A stretch of 64,000 nt of DNA from Paramicrobacterium agarici (GCF_002563955.1 NZ_PDJE01000001.1:2852001-2916000), one strand, 5' to 3'; shown: positions 25,567 to 34,652, numbered from the stretch's first letter. A program made the numbers and translations. The notes: generated by a model from the letters alone, not told the origin.

Positions 25567-25974
25567 ATGTATCTGCTCGACACGAACGTCGTCTCTGAGA
25601 CCCGGCTACCTCAAACAGGAAACCGAAACGTGCTCTCGTGGCTCGACTCGGTCTCACCGGCGTCGCTCTATCTGAGCGCCGTTACCGAGTACGAGCTTGA
25701 ACTCGGTGTGCTCATGAAGGAACGCAAAGACGGGCAGAGCGCCGCCAGGCACCGCCTCTGGCTTGAAGGAGTTCGCGACGCCTTCTCGGGCCGAATCCTG
25801 CCGATTTTGCCGGAGACGGCCCGTCTCTGCGCAAGCTTGAACGTTCCTGATGGACGCCCCTTCGCCGGCGCACTGATCGCCGCCACTGCGCTGCACCACG
25901 GTCTCACGGTTGTCACGCGCAACGAACGCAACTTCGCCGTGCCTGGCCTTGGTGTGTTGAGCCTGTTCCGCTGA
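25567..25974 (+). CDS. PIN-domain (FitB/VapC-like) protein with two catalytic acids missing
   Basis: A 135-residue protein aligned with FitB-type PIN toxins. The first two acidic residues are present (D5 in LLDTNVVSE and E43 in TEYELELG). The third, normally in D-G/A-L-I-A-A-T-A, is G101 (GALIAATALHHG). The fourth, normally in TRNxxDF, is N122 (TRNERNF). PIN RNases need these residues to bind metal, so this copy may be catalytically weak or inactive. It might still act as a DNA-binding complex with its antitoxin. An alternative is that neighbouring acids substitute. Confidence 0.8.
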   Translation: MYLLDTNVVSETRLPQTGNRNVLSWLDSVSPASLYLSAVTEYELELGVLMKERKDGQSAARHRLWLEGVRDAFSGRILPILPETARLCASLNVPDGRPFAGALIAATALHHGLTVVTRNERNFAVPGLGVLSLFR

Positions 25975-26016
25975 AGGCGCGACCTACTGCGACACCAACT
26001 GGCGAAGTGGGCGCAC

Positions 26017-27210
26017 CTACTGTCGCGAGGTAGCGACGAACACCTCACCGTCACCCGAGACCGTCAGCGCGGTCTCGTCCGGCGTGACGTACATCGCCTG
26101 CCCCGCCGTCATCGTCGCCGCCCCCTGTGCGCCGGTCACGTCCACTTCGCCGCGCGTCACGACAGCGATGGCCGCCTTCTGAATGTCGATCGACGCGTCA
26201 TCGTCATGCACGTCCATGCGATACAGCTCGAAGTCCGGAACGTCGGGAGCAAACAGCTCGACACCGTCGCCCACGTGCTCGGGCTCGAGGTACGGCACGG
26301 GAACGGGCTCGAAGTTCAGAACCGTGAGCAGCTCGGCAACGTCGACGTGCTTCGGCGTCAGTCCCCCACGCAGCACGTTGTCGCTTGCCGCCATCAGCTC
26401 CACGCCGAAGCCGTGCAGGTACGCGTGAATGTTGCCCGCGGGCAGATACAGCGCCTCGCCACGCCGCAGGGTCACGCGGTTGACGAACAACGACACCACG
26501 ATGCCGGGGTCCCCCGCGTAATGCTCGGCAAGCAGACGCACCGTGTCGACAGCAGGAGTCAGAGGGGCGGATGCTGCCACGTCCGTGACCGCCGAGACCA
26601 GCGCCGACACCTCTGAGCCGAGCAGGTACTCGATCACCGAGCGCAGCACCTCGGCGTCGTCGCCCTCGAGTCTTTCGCGCAGGCCGCGCAGCTCTGCCGC
26701 CGCGAGCCCTTGGCCGTTGCCCTCAGCCACGTCGATAAGCGCATCGATCTCTGCGACAGCATCCGCCACCGGCCGAAACCCGCATAGGGCGTCGTACGTG
26801 TCGCTCAGGGCGACGACGAGCTCTGGCTTGTGAAAGGCGTCTTTGTAGTTGCGGTGCGGAGCGTCGAGCGGAACCCCCGCCGCGTTCTCGCGCGCAAAGC
26901 CCGCCTCCGCTTGCTCGGGCGACGGGTGCGCCTGCAGCGAGAGCGGCGTCTCGGCCGCCAGCAGCTTGAGCAGAAACGGCAGTCGCCCACTCGAAAGCCC
27001 GGCAGAGTCCGGCTCATGGGCAATCCACGTGGCGAGGTCGGGAAAGCCGACGCCGGAGCCGCCGAAGATCCGCGAGGGCGATCCGGGGTGCGCCCCGAGC
27101 CACAGCTCGGCTTCGGGCTCCCCCGACGGCTCCCGGCCCTGCAGCTCCGCGATGGCCGTCGTCGACCCCCACGCGTACGGACGCGGGGTGTTCTCAATGG
27201 CTACGAACAA
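26017..27210 (-). CDS. manA: Mannose-6-phosphate isomerase, class I
   Basis: A 397-residue zinc enzyme that interconverts mannose 6-phosphate and fructose 6-phosphate. Recognisable blocks are the zinc-ligand segment SLQAHPSPEQAEAGFARE, KDAFHKPELVVAL, and PAGNIHAYLHGFGVELMAASDNVLRGGLTPKHVDV. The start is taken as the TTG at 27210 (giving MFVAIENTPRPYAWGS), since GAGGTG precedes it and relatives begin alike. The frame extends to 27285 without an ATG near the conserved N-terminus. It lies 1.4 kb from the alpha-mannosidase locus and could use the mannose released there, or feed GDP-mannose synthesis. Confidence 0.93.
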   Translation of the reverse strand: MFVAIENTPRPYAWGSTTAIAELQGREPSGEPEAELWLGAHPGSPSRIFGGSGVGFPDLATWIAHEPDSAGLSSGRLPFLLKLLAAETPLSLQAHPSPEQAEAGFARENAAGVPLDAPHRNYKDAFHKPELVVALSDTYDALCGFRPVADAVAEIDALIDVAEGNGQGLAAAELRGLRERLEGDDAEVLRSVIEYLLGSEVSALVSAVTDVAASAPLTPAVDTVRLLAEHYAGDPGIVVSLFVNRVTLRRGEALYLPAGNIHAYLHGFGVELMAASDNVLRGGLTPKHVDVAELLTVLNFEPVPVPYLEPEHVGDGVELFAPDVPDFELYRMDVHDDDASIDIQKAAIAVVTRGEVDVTGAQGAATMTAGQAMYVTPDETALTVSGDGEVFVATSRQ

Positions 27211-27421
27211 ATTGCACCTCACTGTCTGACGCGCAGCGCGGATGCCGTTGCACCGACGCCACCTGAGCTTGTTGTGTCCCCACAATCACGCCGGAGTCCG
27301 GCACGGAGCACTTGCATCAACCTACCAACCGTTTCTCACCGTCGCGACGACGCACAATAAGCTCACGAGCAGTTGCAGCGACGACTGCTGCACAGAACGA
27401 CACCTCACCGGGAGACTTCAC

Positions 27422-28600
27422 ATGACGTTCGAGCCCATCTCCGCCGATTTCTACGGGTTCTCGACCCTGCTGAGCGACAACGAGAAGGAGGGTCTCCAGC
27501 GCATCCGCGATTACATGGAGAGCGAGGTGCGCCCGGTCATCAACGAGTACTGGGAGAAGGCGGAGTTCCCGACCCACCTGGTTCCCGGCTTCATGGCGAC
27601 CGACGTTGCCCGCTATGCCTTCCCCGAGACGTCGCCATTCGAGAACTCGGCGGTCTTCCGCGGGTTCGCGGCGCTCGAGATGTCGCGGGTGGATGCTTCG
27701 ATGGCGACGTTCATCGGCGTGCAGGAGGGCCTCGCCATGGGGTCCATCGGCGTCGCGGGCTCTGCCGAGCAGCGTGCGGAGTGGCTGCCGAAGCTCGCGT
27801 CCGGGGAGGTCGTCGGCGCATTTGGCCTGACTGAGCCCCTCTCGGGAAGCGACAGTGCGAAGGGGCTGCGCACGACCGCGCGCCGCGAGGGCGACGAGTG
27901 GGTCATCAACGGCGCGAAGCGCTGGATCGGCAACGCCACGTTCAGCGACATCACGATCATCTGGGCGAAAGACGAGGCCGACGGCCAGGTGAAGGGCTTC
28001 ATTGTTCCCACCTCGACGCCGGGGTACTCCGCCACGAAGATCGAGCGCAAGATCAGCCTGCGTTCGGTGATGAACGCCGACATTACGCTCGAGAACGTGC
28101 GGGTGCCTGAGAGCCTGCGTCTGCAGAATGCGAGGTCGTTCCGCGACACAGCGCGCGTGCTGCGGCTCACGCGCGCTCAGGTCGCCTGGTCTTCGGTCGG
28201 CGTCGCCGTCGGTGCGTATGACGCCGCCGTCGCATATGCGCAAGAGCGTGAGCAGTTCGGAAAGCCCATCGCGCAGCATCAGCTCATTCAAGACCATTTG
28301 TCGCGGTGCCTCGGCAACATCACAGCATCCATTGCCATGTGCGTTCGCGTCTCGCAGATGCTCGACGAGGGCACGCAGCGCGACGAGCACTCGGCCCTGG
28401 CGAAGGGCTTTTGCACGGCGCGCATGCGCGAAACGGTGGCGTGGGCGCGTGAGGCGATGGGCGGCAACGGCATCGTTCTCGATTACGAGGCGGCGCGCTT
28501 CTTCGCCGACGCCGAGGCGCTCTACTCGTACGAGGGCACGCACGAGATGAACTCCCTCATCGTCGGTCGTTCGATCACGGGGCACAACGCGTTCGTCTGA
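27422..28600 (+). CDS. Acyl-CoA dehydrogenase family protein (glutaryl-CoA dehydrogenase-like)
   Basis: A 392-residue FAD flavoprotein that oxidises acyl-CoA esters. It has the flavin/substrate segments VVGAFGLTEPLSGSDSAKGL and WVINGAKRWIGNATFSDI, the arginine-containing YAQEREQFGKPIAQHQLIQ, and the catalytic glutamate in SYEGTHEMNSLIVGRSITG near residue 370. That last block most resembles glutaryl-CoA dehydrogenases, but decarboxylating activity cannot be assumed. The start at 27422 follows GGGAG. The gene is divergent from manA across about 210 bases, in which I see only a weak TTGTG/CACAA inverted repeat at 27272-27285. Confidence 0.88.
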   Translation: MTFEPISADFYGFSTLLSDNEKEGLQRIRDYMESEVRPVINEYWEKAEFPTHLVPGFMATDVARYAFPETSPFENSAVFRGFAALEMSRVDASMATFIGVQEGLAMGSIGVAGSAEQRAEWLPKLASGEVVGAFGLTEPLSGSDSAKGLRTTARREGDEWVINGAKRWIGNATFSDITIIWAKDEADGQVKGFIVPTSTPGYSATKIERKISLRSVMNADITLENVRVPESLRLQNARSFRDTARVLRLTRAQVAWSSVGVAVGAYDAAVAYAQEREQFGKPIAQHQLIQDHLSRCLGNITASIAMCVRVSQMLDEGTQRDEHSALAKGFCTARMRETVAWAREAMGGNGIVLDYEAARFFADAEALYSYEGTHEMNSLIVGRSITGHNAFV

Positions 28601-28636
28601 CGCCCCTCAACTCGACCACTACACGTGAGTTGGGCG
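28601..28636. terminator. Possible hairpin between convergent acyl-CoA dehydrogenase and sulfatase genes
   Basis: CAACTC (28608-28613) pairs with GAGTTG (28627-28632), and CGCC (28601-28604) with GGCG (28633-28636) across a 3-base bulge. The structure covers the sulfatase stop codon. It is modest and has no U-tract. Confidence 0.3.
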
Positions 28637-29947
28637 AGCGATGTGCCACTCTCGAGTCTGGGCCTGGAAAGCATCGAGCTGCTGCTTGAGCTCGCGGGTC
28701 GCTGCTGGGTGATCCCCCGAGACGTCACGCTGCTCCGCGATGTCAGCGGAGAGGTCGAACACCGCCTCGTCGACCGCGTGCGGCGGAGTCATTCCCTCTT
28801 GCGCATTGACGACGAGCTTCAGATCACCGTTCCGAGCAGCCCATTGCCCGTCGTGGCTCCAGAACAGCGTGCGCTCCTGCGAGCTATCCGCTTCGGGTTG
28901 TCGAAGCTCGTCAAGAAGAGAGCATCCATCGATGTCGGAGACAGCCGGGGCATTCCCGTCGACGGCATGCACAACGGTCGGAAGCACATCCATCATGGCG
29001 CCAACGCCGCGATACTCCTGACCGGCCGCAAGACCGCCGTTGGGCCAGGAGATGATCGCGGGAACTCGGATGCCGCCCTCGAAAAGTGAGCCCTTCGTGC
29101 CACGAAGAACACCTGCGGATCCGCCGGCATACGAGACCTCTTCCCCGTTCAGCCAGTTGCGGCTCTCGGCCGAAGGCCCATTGTCTGACGAGAAGAAGAT
29201 CAGCGTGTCGTCTCGCACCCCCTGCGCCTCGAGAGCATCCAGAATGACGCCGATGGCATCGTCCATGGCGGCGATCATCGCTGCGATCATTCGACGGTCC
29301 TCTGGCAGATGCGCGAACCGCTCGACGTACCGTTCCGGCGCATGCAGCGGATAGTGAGGCGCGTTGAACGGAACGTAGAGAAAGAACGGATGATCTGCGT
29401 TGCGTGCGACGAAGTCGGCGGCTCTATCGCCGAGCGTCAGCGTCAGGTATTCCCCGTTGTCCCACACCTCTTCATCGCCGTCCCAGAGGTCATGGACCGG
29501 ATTGTGGTCGCCCCAGTAATAGATGTGCGAGTAGTAGTCGACGCATCCGGCTCGAAACCCGAAGCTCTCGTCGAACCCGAAGGTCAGCGGGCTGTGATCG
29601 GCCGCGGCGCCGAGATGCCACTTCCCGAAGATGCCTGTGCGGTATCCGCGCTCGCGCAACCGCGATGCGAGCGTCTCCTGCGGCGGGAGGCCAGGAGTAC
29701 CGCGCTCTCCGCCGAGAATCGATTCCACGCCGGCGTGCGCGGGATACCGCCCGGTGAGCAGCGAGGCACGTGACGGCGAGCAGACCGGAGAGTTGGAGTA
29801 CCACTGCGGCAGCCGAACTCCCGCACGGCACAGTGAGTCGAGAAACGGCGTCTCCAGCTCGTCAGCGCCAAAGGACGGAAGGTCTCCCCACCCGAGGTCA
29901 TCGCTATACAGAATGACGACATTGGGGCTAGCTTTCTGGGCGGACAC
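28619..29947 (-). CDS. Type I sulfatase, formylglycine (Cys) type
   Basis: A 442-residue sulfatase that hydrolyses sulfate esters. Metal ligands are in PNVVILYSDDLGWGD; the modification site is VCSPSRASLLTGRYP, with the cysteine near residue 54 to be converted to formylglycine. FGKWHLGAAADH and SDNGPSAE also fit the family. The frame opens at 30022, but the GTG at 29947 is preceded by AAAGGGAG and is the better start. No signal peptide is seen, so it probably acts in the cytoplasm on an imported glycan, unlike many exported sulfatases. It is divergent from the ROK gene with a shared operator between. The activating enzyme is not in this window. Confidence 0.9.
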   Translation of the reverse strand: MSAQKASPNVVILYSDDLGWGDLPSFGADELETPFLDSLCRAGVRLPQWYSNSPVCSPSRASLLTGRYPAHAGVESILGGERGTPGLPPQETLASRLRERGYRTGIFGKWHLGAAADHSPLTFGFDESFGFRAGCVDYYSHIYYWGDHNPVHDLWDGDEEVWDNGEYLTLTLGDRAADFVARNADHPFFLYVPFNAPHYPLHAPERYVERFAHLPEDRRMIAAMIAAMDDAIGVILDALEAQGVRDDTLIFFSSDNGPSAESRNWLNGEEVSYAGGSAGVLRGTKGSLFEGGIRVPAIISWPNGGLAAGQEYRGVGAMMDVLPTVVHAVDGNAPAVSDIDGCSLLDELRQPEADSSQERTLFWSHDGQWAARNGDLKLVVNAQEGMTPPHAVDEAVFDLSADIAEQRDVSGDHPAATRELKQQLDAFQAQTREWHIARPTHV

Positions 29948-29989
29948 GGTCTCCCTTTCGACGACGACGGCGTCCTCCGACATTACTCC

Positions 29990-30000
29990 ATCAAATTGAT
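29990..30000. promoter_or_regulatory. Probable ROK operator, sulfatase/ROK divergent region
   Basis: ATCAAATTGAT is an inverted repeat (ATCAA-A-TTGAT). The same 11 bases recur at 31395-31405, before the sugar-binding protein gene. It lies 21-43 bases from either start codon, so one site could control both divergent genes. Confidence 0.72.
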
Positions 30001-30020
30001 GAGTGGAACGCGCACCGCGC

Positions 30021-31313
30021 ATGTCCTACGATCAAAGAATGACGCGCACTGACGCGGGCCTCGGCAAGAAGAGCTCAAACAGGGTCCGAAATGAGCGGCG
30101 GGGCACAAACCTGCCACGTGTGGCCGACTATAACCAGATGCTCGTGCTCGACTTGATTCGTCGCTCAGCGGGGATCAGTCGAGTAGAGCTTGTACAGCGC
30201 ACAGGGCTCAGCGCGCAGACGCTGTCGAACATCGCCCGCCGTCTCGTCGACGCGGGACTGATCCGGCAGTCCGGCCGCGTGCACTCTGGCGCCGGCGCGC
30301 CGCGAACGATTTTCGAAGTCGAAGAGAACGGCCGGTATGCGATCGGCCTCCACATCGATCCCGCACGGCTGACCTGCATCCTGATGAATCTGGCCGGCGA
30401 TGTCGTCGCCACCACGGTGGAGTCCACCCCCACGACCCCGGACCCCGACGATGTCCTGAACGCCATTGAATCGTCCATCAGCACGTTGATCTCGGAAACG
30501 GGGGCAGACCGTTCCCGCATCGCCGGGATCGGGGTGGCGACTCCTGGACCGGTCGACCTCGTTCAGGGTGCGGTGATCGGCGCTCCAAACCTCCCCGGCT
30601 GGGAGACCGTTCAACTGCGCAGTGAGCTCAGCGCCCGTATGGAACTGCCCGTGATCATCGAAAAAGACTCCACTGCCGCGGCACAGGGAGAAATCTGGAA
30701 CTCCGACGAGAAGCCCGCCAATCTGGCGTTCATCTATCTCGGCACGGGCGTCGCCGCAGGCATCGTCCTCGACGGAGAGATCATGCGAGGGGCCAGCGCC
30801 AACATCGGCGATATCGGGCACCTCAGCGCTGACCCCGACGGACCCCTCTGCTATTGCGGAGGGCGTGGATGCCTCTCCGCGACGGCGATGCCTGCCACAC
30901 TCGTGGCGTCCGCAATCGCGCAGGGAGCGCTGCATTCCGTTGACGTCTCAGATGCCCATGCCGTGGAAGTCGCTCTAGCCGAACTCGGCCGAATGGCCGC
31001 GGCAGGCCACCCGACAGCCATCGGCATCCTCGACCGTGCAGCACACGGCTTCGGGCGCGTCGCCGGCCAGCTCGTGAACACGCTGGACCTTGATGCGATC
31101 GTCTTCGGCGGACCTCAGTGGGAAACCTTCCGCCCGAGCTTTCTGCGCGTCGTTCCGGCGATCGTTGAGCGCCTGTTCATGGGGCGAGATCTTCATCACG
31201 TCGACGTGCGCGGCACGTCGATCGGCGACCCCGTTGGCGCCGTCGGAGCGGCGTCACTTGCCATGTGGTCGACGACGTTCGACACGCCTGGACGCCTCTA
31301 CCTCACGAGCTGA
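30021..31313 (+). CDS. ROK-family transcriptional repressor (NagC/XylR type)
   Basis: A regulator of about 430 residues. The N-terminal winged helix is ISRVELVQRTGLSAQTLSNIARRLVDAGLI. The ROK sugar-kinase-like part follows, with GIGVATPGPVDLVQGAV, EKDSTAAAQGEIW and GHLSADPDGPLCYCGGRGCL near residues 265-285. The last block is the zinc-binding CxCGxxGC motif; the usual glutamate after it is replaced by serine/alanine. It should bind ATCAAATTGAT and release it on sensing a sugar. The start is uncertain: ATG at 30021 is used; GTG 30003 and ATG 30039 are alternatives. Confidence 0.88.
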   Translation: MSYDQRMTRTDAGLGKKSSNRVRNERRGTNLPRVADYNQMLVLDLIRRSAGISRVELVQRTGLSAQTLSNIARRLVDAGLIRQSGRVHSGAGAPRTIFEVEENGRYAIGLHIDPARLTCILMNLAGDVVATTVESTPTTPDPDDVLNAIESSISTLISETGADRSRIAGIGVATPGPVDLVQGAVIGAPNLPGWETVQLRSELSARMELPVIIEKDSTAAAQGEIWNSDEKPANLAFIYLGTGVAAGIVLDGEIMRGASANIGDIGHLSADPDGPLCYCGGRGCLSATAMPATLVASAIAQGALHSVDVSDAHAVEVALAELGRMAAAGHPTAIGILDRAAHGFGRVAGQLVNTLDLDAIVFGGPQWETFRPSFLRVVPAIVERLFMGRDLHHVDVRGTSIGDPVGAVGAASLAMWSTTFDTPGRLYLTS

Positions 31314-31348
31314 CGGGCGTCGCTTTCAACGCAGCCAAGAACTCGCTA

Positions 31349-31406
31349 TTGACTCTGCGGAGCGCCATTACCTAGACTAACCTCGCGCTATTCAATCAAA
31401 TTGATT
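31349..31406 (+). promoter_or_regulatory. Promoter and ROK operator of the sugar-transport operon
   Basis: TTGACT (31349-31354) and TAGACT (31373-31378) are separated by 18 bases, a good housekeeping-type promoter. The operator AATCAAATTGATT (31394-31406) lies just past the expected transcription start and repeats the 11-bp site found in the sulfatase/ROK gap. Bound repressor would block initiation or early elongation. Confidence 0.72.
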
Positions 31407-31440
31407 ATTGCCACGGTGGCTGGCGCAGGAAGGGAACGCA

Positions 31441-32784
31441 ATGAAGCGCCGACACCTTGTCGCATTGACGACATCGGCCATGGTCGTGGCCGCTGGTCTC
31501 ACCGCTTGCTCCACGGGCCAAGAAGCCAAAGACGGCCCAGCGACGATCACGATCCTCGAATACCAGCAGGCACGCGCGGACGTGCTCGAAGAGCTCATCC
31601 CCGAATTCGAGAAGGCGATGTCGGCCAAAGGCAAAGACATCACCGTCAAGTTGAATGCCGACATCCTCCCCGATAGCGACGTCAACACGAAACTCACTCA
31701 GCAGCTGCATGCTGGCACCGCACCCGATGTCATCGATACGGGCGGCTCGAACATCACGGGTTGGGCCGCGGCCGGCTACCTTCTCGAACTCGACGACTAT
31801 TTGACGGACTGGGACGGATGGGACACGTTCTACGACGTATCCCGCGTGCGGGCCAAGCAGTCCGACGGGCACTATTACTCCATCCCCCACGAGGCGAGTC
31901 TGCAGCATCTGTTCGTACGCGCCGACGTCCTCGACGACCTCGGAATCGACACGTCTCAGCCCGAGACCTGGGACGAACTCATCGAACGGTTAACGGCGGT
32001 CAAGGACCAGACGGGCGAGGCGCCAATCGTGATTCCGGCTGGAACCGCGTGGGGCGACGGCTCGTTCACGGAGGGATTCCTGCCCATCGCCGCCGGCACG
32101 GGAAGTCCGTTTTACAACGCGGAGGACGGCACCTGGACCATCGAGAGCAAGGGACTGACCGCGACGTTCGAGTTGTACAACGAGCTCGTGAAAGAGCAGC
32201 TCCTGCCTGTTGAGGCCCTGCTCAATCCCAACCCGTGGGAGCCGACGAAGTACGAGGCGTTCCCGGCCGGGACGATGCCCGTCGCTGCCCAGGGAACCTG
32301 GGGCTGGCGTTACGACTGGGGCCCGGACGGATCAGCCCCGATTGAAGATGTTCAAGACAAGGTGATCACCTGGAACTACCCCGCACTCGTCGATGGCACG
32401 GAGCCGTACTCCGTGAGCGGCGGCGGTTACAACTACGCCGTCAATGCAGAGAGTGAGTACCCGGACGCTGCTGTCGAATTCATCAAATGGCTGGCGTCGG
32501 ACGAAGCGCTCGCGAAGCAGTTGGCCGTTGTGGGCGCAGCGTCACCGCGCGAAGGCATCTCCGACATCGAGCCCTACGCGAGCGAGCCGGCCTTGCTCGA
32601 CGCGGAATCGAAACTGACGACCGCCGTCGTGCCTCTCGTGGGCGAGGGCAGCGATCAGATCTCGCAGGCCGTACAGCACGCGACAGCGCAGATCCTCACG
32701 GGCGACGCAAACGGCAAACAAGCGGCGAAGGCATTCGCGAAAGAAGTGCGCGAGTTCCTCGACCCGAGCTTCATCGCCGAATGA
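31441..32784 (+). CDS. Extracellular sugar-binding lipoprotein of a CUT1 ABC transporter
   Basis: A 447-residue lipoprotein. The signal peptide MKRRHLVALTTSAMVVAAGL ends in the lipobox LTAC, with the lipidated cysteine at residue 23. The family-1 solute-binding fold follows (ITILEYQQARADVLEELIPEFEKAM, GTAPDVIDTGGSNI, and the C-terminal AVEFIKWLASDEALAKQLA). It captures oligosaccharides outside the cell for the two permeases downstream. The start at 31441 follows AGGAAGGG. Its stop overlaps the first permease start. Confidence 0.92.
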   Translation: MKRRHLVALTTSAMVVAAGLTACSTGQEAKDGPATITILEYQQARADVLEELIPEFEKAMSAKGKDITVKLNADILPDSDVNTKLTQQLHAGTAPDVIDTGGSNITGWAAAGYLLELDDYLTDWDGWDTFYDVSRVRAKQSDGHYYSIPHEASLQHLFVRADVLDDLGIDTSQPETWDELIERLTAVKDQTGEAPIVIPAGTAWGDGSFTEGFLPIAAGTGSPFYNAEDGTWTIESKGLTATFELYNELVKEQLLPVEALLNPNPWEPTKYEAFPAGTMPVAAQGTWGWRYDWGPDGSAPIEDVQDKVITWNYPALVDGTEPYSVSGGGYNYAVNAESEYPDAAVEFIKWLASDEALAKQLAVVGAASPREGISDIEPYASEPALLDAESKLTTAVVPLVGEGSDQISQAVQHATAQILTGDANGKQAAKAFAKEVREFLDPSFIAE

Positions 32785-33692
32785 TGTCAGCTTCTCTCGC
32801 TCCGACGCGGCGACGCCGCGGCCTCCAGCAGCGCGGCCTCGTGCCGCTGCTGCTGGGGCCGTCGGTGGTGCTCATCACAGCATTCGTATTGATTCCCGCC
32901 GCCTACGGCATCTATCTCAGTTTTACCAACACTCAACTCACCGGCTCCGCGGCACGCAATCCGAAGTTCGTCGGGTTCGACAACTACGCTCACCTGCTCA
33001 CGTCCGAAGATTTCCTCGGATCGATGTGGAACACCGCGCAGTTCGTCTTCTTCTCGGCCATCATCGGGCAGACCGTGCTGGGAATGGTCGCCGCGCTGAT
33101 CTTGAGCCGCAAATGGCTTCGAGGAAAGGGCGCGTTCGGCGCCGCGGTGCTGCTGCCCATGGTCGTGCCCGAAGTCGTCGCGTCGCTGACGTGGGCAAGC
33201 GTCTTGTCACCCAGCGGCGACGGCACGCTGAATAGGCTCCTCGGCGTCTTCGGCGAGGCTCCCGTGGCTGCACTGCAAGCGGCGCCCATGCTGTGCATTA
33301 TCGTCGTGAACATCTGGCGTGGAATTGCCTTCGCCATGATCATGTTCCAGGCGGCACTGGAGGACGTTCCCGACGAGCTCATCGAAGCCGCTCGGATTGA
33401 CGGGGCCGGACCGTGGCAGGTATTCCGCCATGTCATCCTTCCCCTGATCCGTGGAGCAGTGTTCTTGTACCTGCTGCTCACGACGATCACGACGGTCGGC
33501 GTCTTCGGCCTTGTCTACTTCCTCACGCAGGGAGGCCCGGGCAATGCAACCGAGCTGACGGCCATCTTCATCTACCAGCGCGCCTTCCAGTATTCGCAGA
33601 TCGGCTTGGGAAGCGCAGCATCAGTGATCCTGCTCATTCTGCTGCTGATCTTCGGCCTGACCTACGTGCGTTTTTCGAAAGTTGAGGTCTGA
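32781..33692 (+). CDS. CUT1 sugar ABC transporter permease (MalF type)
   Basis: A 303-residue inner-membrane permease with six helices. The EAA loop that contacts the ATPase is EAARIDGAGPWQVFRHVILP near residues 203-222. It forms a channel with the MalG-type protein and receives sugar from the lipoprotein. The ATG at 32781 overlaps the binding-protein stop; a second ATG at 32784 is equally possible. The stop overlaps the next start by one base. No ATPase gene is present, so a shared MsiK-type ATPase must be encoded elsewhere. Confidence 0.92.
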   Translation: MMSASLAPTRRRRGLQQRGLVPLLLGPSVVLITAFVLIPAAYGIYLSFTNTQLTGSAARNPKFVGFDNYAHLLTSEDFLGSMWNTAQFVFFSAIIGQTVLGMVAALILSRKWLRGKGAFGAAVLLPMVVPEVVASLTWASVLSPSGDGTLNRLLGVFGEAPVAALQAAPMLCIIVVNIWRGIAFAMIMFQAALEDVPDELIEAARIDGAGPWQVFRHVILPLIRGAVFLYLLLTTITTVGVFGLVYFLTQGGPGNATELTAIFIYQRAFQYSQIGLGSAASVILLILLLIFGLTYVRFSKVEV

Positions 33693-34567
33693 TGGCTGCC
33701 ACCAGCACCGCAGTGAACACCACCACCTCGGTGGTGCGCCGCCGTCCGAGCATGTTCCGGTCCGTGCAACGCACGTTGCAGTACGTCTTGATCACGCTGC
33801 TCGCGCTCTTCTGCCTTATTCCGTTCGCGTGGCTCGTGCTCACCGCCTTCGATGCGGATGCGGGTTCGACCATCAAGCTGCCGGATCTCACCGCCAGCAA
33901 CTTTGTGCGGTTCTTCACCGAAGCGAACACTCCTCGCCTGCTCGCGAACAGCCTCATCATCTCCGTGCTAGCCACGGCGCTGAATCTCGCTGTCGGCGTG
34001 CTCGGAGCCTACGCGCTGTCCCGATTCCGCTTTCGCGGCCGCGCGACGTTCATGTTCTCCATCCTGCTGATCAGGGTCATTCCTGCACCAGCCACCATCG
34101 TCGCCCTGTATCTGCTGATGGTGAAGGTGAATCTGGACAACACCCTGTTCGGGCTGATCCTCGTCGAAGCGGCAGCTGCTCTGCCGATCACGCTGTGGAT
34201 GCTCAAAGGAGCCATCGATGCAGTGCCCGTCGAGATCGAAGAAGCCGCGTGGCTTGACGGGAACAGCCGATTCCAGGGAATCATCCGCGTCGTCGCGCCC
34301 CTCGTGATGCCGGGACTCGGCGCCACCGCGATGCTGACATTCATGGCGGTGTGGGGGGACTTCCTCACGCCCCTCGTGCTCTTGCAGTCTCCCGACCTGT
34401 ACCCGCTTTCTATCGGCTTGTTCCGCGCTTTCAGCGCATTCAACCAGGTCGACTGGGGCCTGCTGGCCGCGAGCGCGATGATCTACATGATTCCGCCCGC
34501 AATCCTCTACATGGTGCTTCGCAAGCATCTGCTCCGCTCGAGCATGGGCGGCGCCATCAAGGGATAG
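33692..34567 (+). CDS. CUT1 sugar ABC transporter permease (MalG type)
   Basis: A 291-residue membrane protein with six helices and the EAA-type motif EEAAWLDGNSRFQGIIRVVAP near residues 182-202. It pairs with the MalF-type protein. A TGATG junction couples its translation to the preceding gene. The 85 bases to the next gene hold a small hairpin at 34604-34619. Confidence 0.92.
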   Translation: MAATSTAVNTTTSVVRRRPSMFRSVQRTLQYVLITLLALFCLIPFAWLVLTAFDADAGSTIKLPDLTASNFVRFFTEANTPRLLANSLIISVLATALNLAVGVLGAYALSRFRFRGRATFMFSILLIRVIPAPATIVALYLLMVKVNLDNTLFGLILVEAAAALPITLWMLKGAIDAVPVEIEEAAWLDGNSRFQGIIRVVAPLVMPGLGATAMLTFMAVWGDFLTPLVLLQSPDLYPLSIGLFRAFSAFNQVDWGLLAASAMIYMIPPAILYMVLRKHLLRSSMGGAIKG

Positions 34568-34603
34568 CAACGCCCAGCGCGCTTCTCCGTTTGTCCTCTC
34601 TGG

Positions 34604-34619
34604 TGTGCCCAACGGGGCA
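34604..34619 (+). other. Small hairpin between permease and alpha-mannosidase genes
   Basis: GTGCCC (34604-34609) and GGGCAC (34614-34619) form a 6-bp stem with an AACG loop. It may protect or partly attenuate the operon transcript so that transporter and enzyme levels differ. The evidence is weak. Confidence 0.3.
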
Positions 34620-34652
34620 CCGCTTCATCACTTTTGAAAAGGAACGATTTCT

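Noticed and set aside
27317..28585. 422-codon minus frame opposite acyl-CoA dehydrogenase
   Set aside because: Antisense shadow; histidine/arginine-rich with no motif.
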